Shown piece by piece: positions 1 through 7,853 of a stretch of 11,491 nt of DNA. Within the stretch, counting starts at the first letter, position 1, and every line of letters begins with the position of its first letter. The stretch lies in assembly GCA_030538175.1 (NCBI GenBank), contig JAUNUL010000062.1, positions 1-11,491 of the forward strand. Reading direction: 5' to 3'. The DNA is from Propionibacteriaceae bacterium (GTDB lineage Bacteria; Actinomycetota; Actinomycetes; Propionibacteriales; Propionibacteriaceae). The position numbers were made by a program, and so were the translations under genes. Below the pieces are notes generated by a model. That model searched no databases. It had not been told where the DNA came from and worked only from the letters and a program-made list of their open reading frames with translations.

Positions 1-2241
1 AGTGCATTCCGTGATCCACACCCGCCGCCTGACCGGTCGGCGGACCGCGTCGAGGTGCTGATCCATGAGTCCGTCGGCGCGGAGGCAGAACACATTGCGC
101 ACCTGCTGAGGCATGCCCACCTGCGCGACGGCGTGCCGTGGTCGGAGATGGCGGTCCTTGTGCGGTCAGGGCGGCGCAACCTGCCACCGCTGGCGAGGGC
201 ACTCACCGCGGCCGGGGTGCCGATCGATGTAGCCGGTGACGAGATTGCCCTCTCCGCGGAGCTGGCCGTCCGCCCTCTGCTGCTGGCGTTGGCTGTCGCG
301 CTCGAGCCCGCCGGCCCCGATGTGGACCAGGCGACGCGCCTGCTGCTGTCGCCACTTGGTGGGCTGGACAGCCTCGGCCTGCGACGACTGGGCCGGGCAC
401 TGCGTGCAGTCGAGCGTGCCGAGCTGGCGGGCAGCGGGGTGCCGGAACTGTCGGGCGAGCTGATTCGCCGGGCTGTGGCACAACCCGCCTGGTTGGCCGA
501 ATGCCGGGAGGTTGCCGGGGCCACGCAACCGGAGTTGGCCAGGGTAGCCGAGCTGGTCGCTCTGTTGGATCGGGTGCGCGTGCGGATCGAGTCCGGTGGC
601 ACGGCCGAAGAGGTTCTGTGGACGGTGTGGGCGGGGACGCAATGGCCGGAGCGGCTGCGTCGAGAGGCGCTGCGCGGTGGTGATGCTGGCCGCCGAGCCG
701 ATCGTGATCTGGATGCCGTGGTTGCGCTGTTCGACGTCGCCGCACGGGCCGAAGAACTGGTGGGGGCCCGCGGGGTGATGGCCTTCCTCGCGGAAGTGGA
801 ATCCCAGCAGATCCCCGCGGACAGTCGGCGGGAAGCCGATCTGCAGGGCCGTGGGGTGCGATTGATGACGGCCCACCGGGCCAAGGGTTTGCAGTGGCGG
901 TTGGTCGTGGTGGCGGGGGTCCAGGAGGGGACCTGGCCGGATCTGCGCGTGCGTGGCTCCTTGTTGGACGCTGACAGACTGGGCCGCACGGGAGTCGCGG
1001 CGGGGATTGGGCTGACGGAGCCCATGCCGCTGTCGGCACGGCTCGCGGAGGAGCGCCGACTCTTCTATGTGGCCTGCACTCGGGCGACGCAGCGCTTGGT
1101 GGTGTGCGCGGTGGAAGGCACTGAAGGAGAGGGCGATCAGCCCTCGAGATTTGTTGCCGACCTCGGCGTGGCAGCTGAGCACGTGCCGGGCCGACCGGCT
1201 CGGCCGCTCACCCTCTCGGCACTAGTGGGGGAGCTTCGTCGGATCAGCGTTGATCCGGAGGCGAGCCCGACCCTGCGGGATGCCGCGGCCGTGCGACTGG
1301 CACGCCTGGCGGATGCCCGTGACGATGAGGGCAGAGCCCTCGCAGGTGCCGCCGATCCCGCCCAATGGTGGGGGTTGCGCGCACCAACTGTCACCAGCCA
1401 GCCTCTGCTGCCTCCGGACGAACCGGTGCGGATCTCCGGGTCCGCGCTCGGTGCACTGCTTGACTGCCCCCGCCAGTGGTTCCTCAGCAGGCGGGCCGCG
1501 GCCGAGCCGGGGCGCAAAACAGCGGCCGGCACCGGTGACCTGCTGCATGTTCTGATCCGCCATGCGGTGGAGGAGGAGGTGCCGGCCACCGATCTCGTCG
1601 AACACCTTGATGTCGTGTGGCATCGGCTGGGTTTTGAGGCCACCTATCTATCAGCGGTCGAACGCACGGACGCCGAGTCAATGTTGGAGCGCTATGCGAA
1701 CTGGGCGACGGCGCACGACTTCCGCACCGTGCTCGGGGTGGAGGTCGAGTTCGAGGTCCCCATCGAGGTGGCCGGGGATCGCGTGATCCTGACCGGTTCG
1801 GTCGATCGTCTCGAGCGCACACCGCAAGGCCTGCATATCGTCGACTTCAAGACGGGCCGCAGAGCTCCGGACAAGCGAGGGGTCGCCAGCCATGAACAGC
1901 TCGGGGTCTATCAATTGGCGGCCATGTCCGGGGCGTTCGATCACCTCGCGCCGGGGGAACGGCGGGTATCAGGCGCTGAACTCGTCTTTCTGCGATTGCA
2001 GGACACCGGCGATGCGCTCTTTCCGAAGGCTTTCCCGCAGGCTCCCCTGACCGACGAACCGCACCTGCCTGACGATCCACCCGAACACCGGGAGACCCAT
2101 CCGACCTGGGTGCACGCTCGGTTGGCGCAGGCCGTCCGCACCGTGCGCGCGGAGGAGTTCCACGCACGGTTGGGGCCACGGTGCCAATGGTGCTCCTTTG
2201 CCGCGAGCTGTCCGGCCAAGACTCAGGAGGTTGTGTCATGA
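1..2241 (+). CDS. adnA: AdnA subunit of AdnAB helicase-nuclease, 5'-truncated by window edge
   Basis: This is the 3' part of a UvrD/Rep-family DNA helicase with a C-terminal nuclease, the AdnA subunit of the AdnAB double-strand-break resection motor. The frame is open from base 1 without a stop, so the true start and Walker A region lie upstream; the GTG at 55 is only an internal codon. About 746 codons are visible of an expected ~1,050. Motor motif V (MTAHRAKGLQW) is at 865-897 and motif VI (RRLFYVACTRAT, arginine finger codon 1081) follows. The PD-(D/E)XK nuclease has the Asp of SVDRLE at 1804 and the DFK motif at 1843-1851. Four cysteines, at codon 1465 and in a CX2CX5C set at 2182, 2191 and 2209, match the Fe-S signature known from AdnA and AddB nucleases. 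AddB is unlikely because motifs V and VI are intact and the partner gene is AdnB-like. The stop overlaps the adnB start, implying one operon and a heterodimer. Confidence 0.93.
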   Translation, partial: SAFRDPHPPPDRSADRVEVLIHESVGAEAEHIAHLLRHAHLRDGVPWSEMAVLVRSGRRNLPPLARALTAAGVPIDVAGDEIALSAELAVRPLLLALAVALEPAGPDVDQATRLLLSPLGGLDSLGLRRLGRALRAVERAELAGSGVPELSGELIRRAVAQPAWLAECREVAGATQPELARVAELVALLDRVRVRIESGGTAEEVLWTVWAGTQWPERLRREALRGGDAGRRADRDLDAVVALFDVAARAEELVGARGVMAFLAEVESQQIPADSRREADLQGRGVRLMTAHRAKGLQWRLVVVAGVQEGTWPDLRVRGSLLDADRLGRTGVAAGIGLTEPMPLSARLAEERRLFYVACTRATQRLVVCAVEGTEGEGDQPSRFVADLGVAAEHVPGRPARPLTLSALVGELRRISVDPEASPTLRDAAAVRLARLADARDDEGRALAGAADPAQWWGLRAPTVTSQPLLPPDEPVRISGSALGALLDCPRQWFLSRRAAAEPGRKTAAGTGDLLHVLIRHAVEEEVPATDLVEHLDVVWHRLGFEATYLSAVERTDAESMLERYANWATAHDFRTVLGVEVEFEVPIEVAGDRVILTGSVDRLERTPQGLHIVDFKTGRRAPDKRGVASHEQLGVYQLAAMSGAFDHLAPGERRVSGAELVFLRLQDTGDALFPKAFPQAPLTDEPHLPDDPPEHRETHPTWVHARLAQAVRTVRAEEFHARLGPRCQWCSFAASCPAKTQEVVS
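2225..2230 (+). promoter_or_regulatory. Ribosome binding site of adnB
   Basis: A perfect AGGAGG lies inside the last codons of adnA, 7 nt before the ATG at 2238. It decides the adnB start over the in-frame GTG at 2181, which would lie deep inside the Fe-S cysteine region of adnA. The ATGA overlap (ATG 2238-2240, TGA 2239-2241) suggests translational coupling. Confidence 0.85.
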
Positions 2242-5200
2242 CCGAATCCCCCAGTGTCTTCCGGCGGCGGTTGACCAGTCGCGAAGAGTTGTCCGCAGCG
2301 CTGAAGATCCCGTTTTCCGAGCAGCAGCTCGACGCGATCACCGCACCGTTGGCGCCCGGCGTCATCATTGCCGGGGCCGGCTCCGGAAAGACGACGGTGA
2401 TGGCTGCCCGGGTCGTCTGGCTGGTCGGGACCGGTCAAGTGCGCCCGGAGCATGTTCTGGGGCTGACCTTCACGCGCAAGGCGGCTGGCGAGCTGTCCAC
2501 GCGGATCAGGGCCGCACTGATCCAGGCGGGTGTGATGGACACCGACGGCGTGGATGAGGCGGGTGAGCAGGTGGTGATGACGTATGACGCCTTTGCTGCA
2601 CGCCTGGTGTCCGAGCACGGGCTGCGGATTGGCGTGGACGGTGACCGCACGCTGATCGCGGGCGCGACGAGGTTCCGGTTGGCCACGCGCGTGGTGGCAA
2701 ATGCCGCTGGCCCCTTCGAGTCGCTCTCGCGACTGAGACCGGCCAGCCTCGCCGAACGGGTGCTCAAACTCGATGCCGACCTCCAGGCGCATCTGGTCGG
2801 ACGCGATGCGCTGGACCGCCATGCCCGCCAGTGGCTGCTGGACTGGGCAAATGCGCCGTTGTCGCGCACCAAACGTCCCTATGCGGACGTTCGCAGCGCT
2901 CAGGCCGCGCTCGGTGAACGGCTGGAGTTGGCGAGCCTGGTTGCCGACTATCAGAAGCTGAAACACCGCCTCGGGTTGGTGGAGTTTGCGGATCAGATGG
3001 CCGTGTCCGCGCGACTTGTCCGCGAGGTGCCGGAGGTCGCCACCAAGGTGCGTGATCAGTTCCAAGTGGTCCTGTTGGATGAATATCAGGACACATCGGC
3101 GGCACAGGCTGCTCTGCTGCGAGGTCTCTTCTCAGGGCCGACAGCGAGTGCAGGTCGTGGACACCCCGTCACCGCAGTCGGTGATCCGGCCCAGGCCATC
3201 TATGGCTGGCGGGGCGCCGCAGCGAGCAATATCCTGCAGTTCGCCCAGGAGTTTCCGGGACGTGATGGCTTCCCGGCCCAAGCGTTCGCGCTGACGGTCA
3301 ACCGTCGATCCGGGCATCGGATCCTTGAGGTCGCAAATCGCCTGGCTGCCAGCCTGAGGGCGGATCCTGTGCTGGCCGATGCGGTGGGTGACAGCATCCT
3401 GGTTGCGCCACCGGAGGCACCACCGGGTGAGGTGTGGGGTGCCACGTTTGCGACCTGGCCCGAGGAACTCACGTGGGTTGCCGATCGCGTCGTGGCCGCT
3501 CGGGAGTCCGGTCAAGTGCGAGCCTGGTCCGACATCGCGGTGCTCACCCGACGCAATGCTGACATCGGCGGGGTGTACGCGGAGCTCGTCGGACGGGATG
3601 TGCCGGTCGAGATCGTTGGTCTGGGTGGCCTGCTTGGGCTGCCCGAGGTCCGCGACGTGGTCGCCACCCTGCGCGTGCTCAATGACGTGACAGCCAACCC
3701 GGAGCTAATCAGACTGCTGACAGGTCCCCGGTGGAACATCGGTCCTGGGGATATCGCTCTGTTGGGCCGACGGGCGCGGGAGTTGGCTCGTGACCGAGAG
3801 CCTGACGCGGAGCCGAGCGACGCCCTGTTGGCGGCCTTGGAGGGCGCAGTCGCCGACATTGATCCGACGGAGGTGGTCAGCCTTCTCGATGCCGTCACCG
3901 ACCCCGGGAGCCTGCCCTATTCCATCGAGGCACGCGAACGTTTCGCAGTCCTGGCCACTGAGCTCGGAGACCTTCGGGCGCACGCTGACGAGCCCGTCCT
4001 CGACCTGACCCGACGCGTCATCGCCACGATGGGCCTCGATGTCGAGTTGGTGGCGACGCCACACTTCGCCCGGGTGGCCAGACGCAATCAGCTGGCGGTT
4101 TTCGTGGATGCAGTTGCGGATTATGTGGATGTGGACGGTGATGCCTCACTCGGCGGCTTGCTGGCCTATCTGCAGGCTGAGGAGGTCCACGGCACGGGTC
4201 TCGATCAGGCCACACCGAGCGACCTCGACTCGGTCAAGCTCCTCACGATCCACAAGGCCAAGGGGCTGGAGTGGACCATGGTGTTCCTGCCTGCCCTGGT
4301 GCAGGGGGTCTTTCCGTCTGATCGGGTGACGGACAACTGGCTGCGACGGGCCGACGCAGTCCCGGCGGATTTGCGCGGCGACGCCGCGTCCATCCCGCAG
4401 GTCACCGATGCGAGCAAGGACGGCATCGCCGCTTATGCCGCGGCGCTGAAGGACGAACAACGGTATGCCGAGGATCGACTCGGCTATGTGGCGGTGACCC
4501 GCGCCAAGCGATTCTTGATCGGAAGCGCCCACCGGTGGCGCCCGGAGACGGTGAAACCCCGCACCCTATCGCCCTATCTCTCAGCGATCCTTGCCGAGGC
4601 CGCGGCCCAGGACAAGGTGATGGCCGTGGCACCCGACCCGGACCCCGGGCAGGCCAACCCCCTGCTCAGTGAGCCCTCGCCCGTGCCCTGGCCGCGACCG
4701 GCTGATCCGGATGCCCGTGCGCGCCGTCACGAAGCCGCGATGGCCGTGGCGGCTGCCCGGGACCGTTGGCAGCGCACCGGTGACTACGAGGATCCGGCCG
4801 CCGACATCGGGCTGTTGGATGAGGCGGAGATCATCGCGGGCTGGGATGACGACGTGGATCGGCTGCTGACCGAGGCGCGAGAGGCGCGGCGCGGTCGCCG
4901 CACGGTCGCGTTGCCCGAGTCGCTGTCCGCCACGACTCTGCTGTCTGCGGCCCGCGACCCCGGAGCATATGCGGGACGGCTGATCAGACCCATGCCGTCC
5001 CCACCCGCTCCTGCTGCGCGGTTCGGCACGCGGTTCCACCAATGGATCGAACGCCACTACGCGGCCCGTGGGGCACCTCTGCCCCTCGTGGACGCCGAAG
5101 AGGTGCTGGACCTGGAAGATGAAACAGCTCGTGACGACCGCCAGCTCAAGGAGCTCTGCGAGCGGTTCGCCAAGGGCATCTTCGGGGAGCGGGTGCCGCA

Positions 5201-5498
5201 CCGGATGGAGGTGCCGTTCGTCCTGTTGGTCGATGGTGTGGCAGTGCGCGGTCGGATCGATGCGGTCTATCGCAGCGATGACCCGGCGTATGACTGGCAG
5301 GTCGTCGACTGGAAGACCGGCAGTGTGGATGCCACCGATCCGGGCCAGCTCGCCCTGTATCGACGGGCCTGGGCGCAGTTGGTCGGTGTGCCGGAGGAGC
5401 GGGTCGATGCCGTGTTCTATCTGGTCCGCAGCGATGAGGTCGTCCGTCCGGTGCCGTTGCCCGATCCAGCCTCGCTGGTGCGCTTGACGTTACGCTGA
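2238..5498 (+). CDS. adnB: AdnB subunit of AdnAB helicase-nuclease
   Basis: This complete 1,086-residue protein is a UvrD-type SF1A helicase with a C-terminal RecB-like nuclease. Walker A (AGAGSGKTT) spans residues 45-53 with Lys51. Motif II (LLDEYQDTS) has Asp281-Glu282. Motif III is VGDPAQAIYGWRGA, motif V is LTIHKAKGLEW, and motif VI (GYVAVTRAK) has Arg755. The nuclease domain carries a GTRFHQWIERH motif, then Asp1008 in GRIDAVY and Asp1024-Trp-Lys1026 in VVDWKTG. In the mycobacterial complex AdnB supplies the leading 3'-5' motor and one of two nuclease modules; the same role is inferred here. Unlike AdnA it has no C-terminal cysteine cluster, as expected for AdnB. The length fits the family. 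The ATG at 2238 is chosen for its strong Shine-Dalgarno and its overlap with the adnA stop. nudC follows after 5 nt. UvrD or PcrA is excluded by the nuclease domain; AddA is the closest alternative but does not fit the pairing with AdnA. Confidence 0.95.
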   Translation: MTESPSVFRRRLTSREELSAALKIPFSEQQLDAITAPLAPGVIIAGAGSGKTTVMAARVVWLVGTGQVRPEHVLGLTFTRKAAGELSTRIRAALIQAGVMDTDGVDEAGEQVVMTYDAFAARLVSEHGLRIGVDGDRTLIAGATRFRLATRVVANAAGPFESLSRLRPASLAERVLKLDADLQAHLVGRDALDRHARQWLLDWANAPLSRTKRPYADVRSAQAALGERLELASLVADYQKLKHRLGLVEFADQMAVSARLVREVPEVATKVRDQFQVVLLDEYQDTSAAQAALLRGLFSGPTASAGRGHPVTAVGDPAQAIYGWRGAAASNILQFAQEFPGRDGFPAQAFALTVNRRSGHRILEVANRLAASLRADPVLADAVGDSILVAPPEAPPGEVWGATFATWPEELTWVADRVVAARESGQVRAWSDIAVLTRRNADIGGVYAELVGRDVPVEIVGLGGLLGLPEVRDVVATLRVLNDVTANPELIRLLTGPRWNIGPGDIALLGRRARELARDREPDAEPSDALLAALEGAVADIDPTEVVSLLDAVTDPGSLPYSIEARERFAVLATELGDLRAHADEPVLDLTRRVIATMGLDVELVATPHFARVARRNQLAVFVDAVADYVDVDGDASLGGLLAYLQAEEVHGTGLDQATPSDLDSVKLLTIHKAKGLEWTMVFLPALVQGVFPSDRVTDNWLRRADAVPADLRGDAASIPQVTDASKDGIAAYAAALKDEQRYAEDRLGYVAVTRAKRFLIGSAHRWRPETVKPRTLSPYLSAILAEAAAQDKVMAVAPDPDPGQANPLLSEPSPVPWPRPADPDARARRHEAAMAVAAARDRWQRTGDYEDPAADIGLLDEAEIIAGWDDDVDRLLTEAREARRGRRTVALPESLSATTLLSAARDPGAYAGRLIRPMPSPPAPAARFGTRFHQWIERHYAARGAPLPLVDAEEVLDLEDETARDDRQLKELCERFAKGIFGERVPHRMEVPFVLLVDGVAVRGRIDAVYRSDDPAYDWQVVDWKTGSVDATDPGQLALYRRAWAQLVGVPEERVDAVFYLVRSDEVVRPVPLPDPASLVRLTLR

Positions 5499-5503
5499 AC
5501 GCC

Positions 5504-6367
5504 ATGCAGTCCTGGATGTCGGAGGCCTCCCTCGACCGGGCGGACAATCGTCGAAAGGTGCCCGAGTGGGTGTCGGAACAATGGCGACGCCCCGAGGCGC
5601 AGTTGTTGCTGGTTGACGCCGAGGGCCACATCGCAACCAACGAGGAAGTGACCGGGCCGCGGGGAGTTGCGCCCGAGGGCGACTATGACGCTGAACGGCA
5701 CACGTTCCTCGGGCTGGTGGAAGGGGTCCCGTGGTTCACCACCGAGGGATCGGTCACCGGCGCCCGCGCCTCGCTGCGCCATCTGGGAGCCGTCGCGGTG
5801 GGGGCCGGCCTGGAGTTGGCGGTGGGCGCCGTCGCGCTCATCGCCTGGCACCGGCTTGAGCCGTACTGTCCGGGTTGTGGGGCCCTCACCACAGTGACCT
5901 CCGGGGGACTGACGAGGCGCTGCTCCGAGTGCAAGCGGGTCCAGTTCCCGCGCACCGATCCAGCCGTCATCATGGCGGTGATCGACGACCAGGACCGGAT
6001 CCTTCTCGGTCGACAGGCCAGCTGGGATGATGGCCGGATGTCGGTCCTGGCCGGTTTTGTCGACGCGGGGGAATCCCTGGAGCAGGCAGTACATCGGGAG
6101 GTCTTCGAGGAGACGGGCGTACGCCTGGGTGAGGTGCGATATTTCGGATCCCAGCCCTGGCCGTTTCCGCGGTCGCTGATGGTCGGCTTTGTTGCCGATG
6201 CGGTGTCCACCGACATCACGATCGACAAGCATGAGATCGATGAGGCGGCCTGGTTCAGCCGCGCCGAATTGGCCGCCGCGCTGAGCGAGCGGCGGGTCAT
6301 CATGCCGGGCTCCGCCAGCATCGCGCACCGACTCATCACGGCCTGGCAGGGTCGTCTGCTTGGGTGA
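5504..6367 (+). CDS. nudC: NAD(+)/NADH diphosphatase (Nudix hydrolase NudC)
   Basis: This 287-residue Nudix hydrolase is expected to cleave NAD(H) to nicotinamide mononucleotide and AMP; family members also remove NAD caps from RNA. A zinc ribbon is formed by Cys122, Cys125, Cys140 and Cys143 (CPGC and CSEC). The Nudix box is complete: Gly184, Glu190, Arg198-Glu199, Glu202-Glu203 and Gly205. The NudC-specific SQPWPFPxS signature follows at residues 216-224 and separates it from generic Nudix enzymes. A less conserved NudC-type N-terminal domain fills the first ~110 residues. The length lies within the usual range of roughly 260-315. The start is uncertain: neither the ATG at 5504 nor the in-frame ATG at 5516 has a clear Shine-Dalgarno, but the 5-nt gap after adnB suggests reinitiation or coupling within the adnAB operon. 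Mycobacteria also carry nudC near adnAB. The 3' end is partly duplicated just past the stop. Confidence 0.95.
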   Translation: MQSWMSEASLDRADNRRKVPEWVSEQWRRPEAQLLLVDAEGHIATNEEVTGPRGVAPEGDYDAERHTFLGLVEGVPWFTTEGSVTGARASLRHLGAVAVGAGLELAVGAVALIAWHRLEPYCPGCGALTTVTSGGLTRRCSECKRVQFPRTDPAVIMAVIDDQDRILLGRQASWDDGRMSVLAGFVDAGESLEQAVHREVFEETGVRLGEVRYFGSQPWPFPRSLMVGFVADAVSTDITIDKHEIDEAAWFSRAELAAALSERRVIMPGSASIAHRLITAWQGRLLG

Positions 6368-6401
6368 GTGGCGGCCTGGCTGGGTCGTCTGTTGCTTGAG
6401 T
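6339..6401 (+). repeat. Imperfect 33-nt direct duplication across the nudC stop codon
   Basis: The 20 bases starting at 6339 recur at 6372 with a single mismatch, and the following ~10 bases are similar with small shifts. The offset is 33 nt (11 codons). Copy one encodes the nudC C-terminus (AWQGRLLG-stop). Copy two, in the same frame after the TGA, would read AAWLGRLLLE. It looks like a local tandem duplication. Confidence 0.7.
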
Positions 6402-6549
6402 CGGCGCGGCGTGGGACGTCATCTGACGGGGTTGCGCGCACCACGCGGTGCGGCTATCTGCTGAACCCACGTCCCGGGGTGATGCCGCGTGCCATCGAGG
6501 CCCGGTGAGGGCTGCGCTTCCGGAATCTTGACCCCAGCAGCGTGGTGGG
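6368..6549. other. Convergent intergenic spacer between nudC and menJ
   Basis: This 182-nt spacer separates two converging gene groups. It holds the second copy of the nudC tail duplication (from 6372), a nested inverted-repeat structure (6413-6475) and a stem reaching into the menJ stop codon (6526-6555). No convincing gene is present. The + strand nudC frame stays open for 46 codons after its TGA, to a TGA at 6506-6508, but nothing shows that it is translated. Confidence 0.75.
6413..6475. terminator. Nested inverted repeats, possible terminator
   Basis: An inner hairpin pairs CGCACC (6437-6442) with GGTGCG (6447-6452) around a 4-nt loop. An outer 7-bp stem pairs GGGACGT (6413-6419) with ACGTCCC (6469-6475). 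There is no T tract on either side, so if this terminates nudC transcription it is a U-tract-less, GC-rich type as often proposed in actinomycetes. Chance pairing in GC-rich DNA is possible. Confidence 0.35.
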
Positions 6550-6555
6550 TCAGGA
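6526..6555 (-). terminator. Putative terminator hairpin at the menJ stop codon
   Basis: A 9-bp stem (one G-T pair) joins 6526-6534 (TCTTGACCC) with 6547-6555 (GGGTCAGGA) around a 12-nt loop. On the - strand it begins at the menJ TGA (6550-6552) and extends just past it. The position fits an end-of-operon terminator, but no U tract follows. Confidence 0.4.
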
Positions 6556-7812
6556 GAACGGTGGGCGTGCGTCGACAGCGATCGAGCGGCGGCCGGCCCA
6601 GCGCCACAGGCGGGCAGCGATGTCGCGGTCCTCGTCGGTGACCAGGTTGCCCATCCAGCGCAGAGCGAGTGTCATCAGGAACGTCGAGCGCATGCCGATC
6701 GGACCGAGCGTCGGCAGCAAGCGTGGCACCGTGACCAGTCCCGACAGCCGGCGCGCGATCGAGAAGGTCTCGCCATAGTGGTTGTTGAGGAGATCCCGCC
6801 AGGTGTGGGTGAGGGGATAGTCGCCTTCGCTCAGCAGCTCCGCGACGAGGCGGCCAGTCTCCAGGCCGTAGTCGATGCCCTCGCCGTTGAGCGGGTTGAC
6901 GCACGCGGCCGCGTCGCCGATGAGGGCCCAGTTGGGGCCCGCCACGTTGGTGACCGCGCCGCCCATCGGCAACAACGCGGACGCGACGTTCCGGAGCTCG
7001 CCGGACAGGCCGAAGCTGTCAGCGATGGAGTCGCGATAGACCTGAATCAGAGGTTTGATCGCCACATCCACCGGACGCTTCGCCGTCGCCAGCGAACCGG
7101 CGCCGATGTTGACCGTGCCGTTACCCAGGGGAAAAACCCACCCGTAGCCGGCCATGATGTCGCCTTCGGTGTCCCGCAACTCCAGGTGTGAGGAGATCCA
7201 GGGGTCGTCGCTGCGCGTGGAATCGATGTACGCCCGCCCCGCGATCGCATAGACCGTGTCGCGGTGCCACTCCCGCCCCAGCACCTTCCCCAGCGGTGAG
7301 CGAACCCCATCGGCCACGATCAACCGACGGCACTGGAGCTCGCGGGTCTCCTGACCCTGCTTGAACACCACAGCCGTCACCCGGCCACCGTCACCCCGAC
7401 GGACATCGATGGCACGGGCGCCCTCGACACCGGTTGCGCCGGCATCGAGCGCGAGCGTTCGCAGCCGATCATCAAACTCGGTCCGCGCCACCGCGGAGCC
7501 CCAATCGGGCAAGTTGCCGCCCGGCCAGCGCAGATGCAGGGTCTGACCGAAGCCGTGCGCACGCAGACCCTGATTGGTGGTGTGGGTGCGCAACCAATCC
7601 GCAAGACCCAGCTTGTCCAGTTCACCGATGGCCCGTGGGGTCAGCCCATCGCCGCAGGTCTTGTCCCGGGGGAACCTGGCGGCATCAGCCAGCACCGTCG
7701 TCAAGCCGAGCCGCGCGGCCCACGTGGCCGCCGCAGATCCAGCGGGGCCGGCCCCCACCACGAGGACGTCGGTGTGGGTCGGGAAGTTCTCTGTCACGGG
7801 CGAATCGGTCAC
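6550..7812 (-). CDS. menJ: Menaquinone reductase, geranylgeranyl-reductase family flavoprotein (MenJ-like)
   Basis: This FAD-dependent oxidoreductase of about 420 residues is expected to saturate one isoprene unit of the menaquinone side chain, giving MK(II-H2) species, at the membrane. The N-terminus has a Rossmann motif (VVGAGPAG, residues 18-25), followed by FPRDKTCGDGLTPRA (47-61), typical of the geranylgeranyl reductase family. A second FAD contact is IGDAAACVNPLNGEGID with Asp300. Segments such as GYGWVFPLGNG, ALLPMGGAV and the terminal RPPFS closely resemble what I recall of Mycobacterium tuberculosis MenJ (Rv0561c). The start is uncertain: the frame opens at a TTG at 7848, and GTG codons at 7833, 7812 and 7797 are alternatives, none with a good Shine-Dalgarno. 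7812 is chosen because it leaves a short leader before the FAD motif. It lies just downstream of recD on the same strand, so co-transcription is likely. An archaeal-type lipid reductase role is the alternative. Confidence 0.88.
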   Translation of the reverse strand: MTDSPVTENFPTHTDVLVVGAGPAGSAAATWAARLGLTTVLADAARFPRDKTCGDGLTPRAIGELDKLGLADWLRTHTTNQGLRAHGFGQTLHLRWPGGNLPDWGSAVARTEFDDRLRTLALDAGATGVEGARAIDVRRGDGGRVTAVVFKQGQETRELQCRRLIVADGVRSPLGKVLGREWHRDTVYAIAGRAYIDSTRSDDPWISSHLELRDTEGDIMAGYGWVFPLGNGTVNIGAGSLATAKRPVDVAIKPLIQVYRDSIADSFGLSGELRNVASALLPMGGAVTNVAGPNWALIGDAAACVNPLNGEGIDYGLETGRLVAELLSEGDYPLTHTWRDLLNNHYGETFSIARRLSGLVTVPRLLPTLGPIGMRSTFLMTLALRWMGNLVTDEDRDIAARLWRWAGRRSIAVDARPPFS

Positions 7813-7853
7813 CGCCCGATTGTCGCAGCCCACCGCAAACCCGCCCAATCGGT

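Noticed and set aside
166..1182. Long open frame on the - strand opposite adnA (338 codons)
   Set aside because: It lies fully antisense to adnA helicase motifs, its translation shows no recognisable domain and is rich in Arg, Pro, Gln and His, as is usual for shadow frames in high-GC DNA.
2181..2237. Upstream GTG start for adnB
   Set aside because: It would overlap the AdnA Fe-S cysteine codons and lacks a ribosome site, whereas the ATG at 2238 has an ideal one.
6368..6508. Small gene in the spacer as an extension of nudC
   Set aside because: It has only a GTG directly after the nudC stop, no ribosome site, and its start is explained by the tail duplication.
6419..6904. - strand frame of 161 codons covering the spacer and the menJ 3' end
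   Set aside because: It overlaps menJ in another frame, including its FAD-binding region, and shows no recognisable features.
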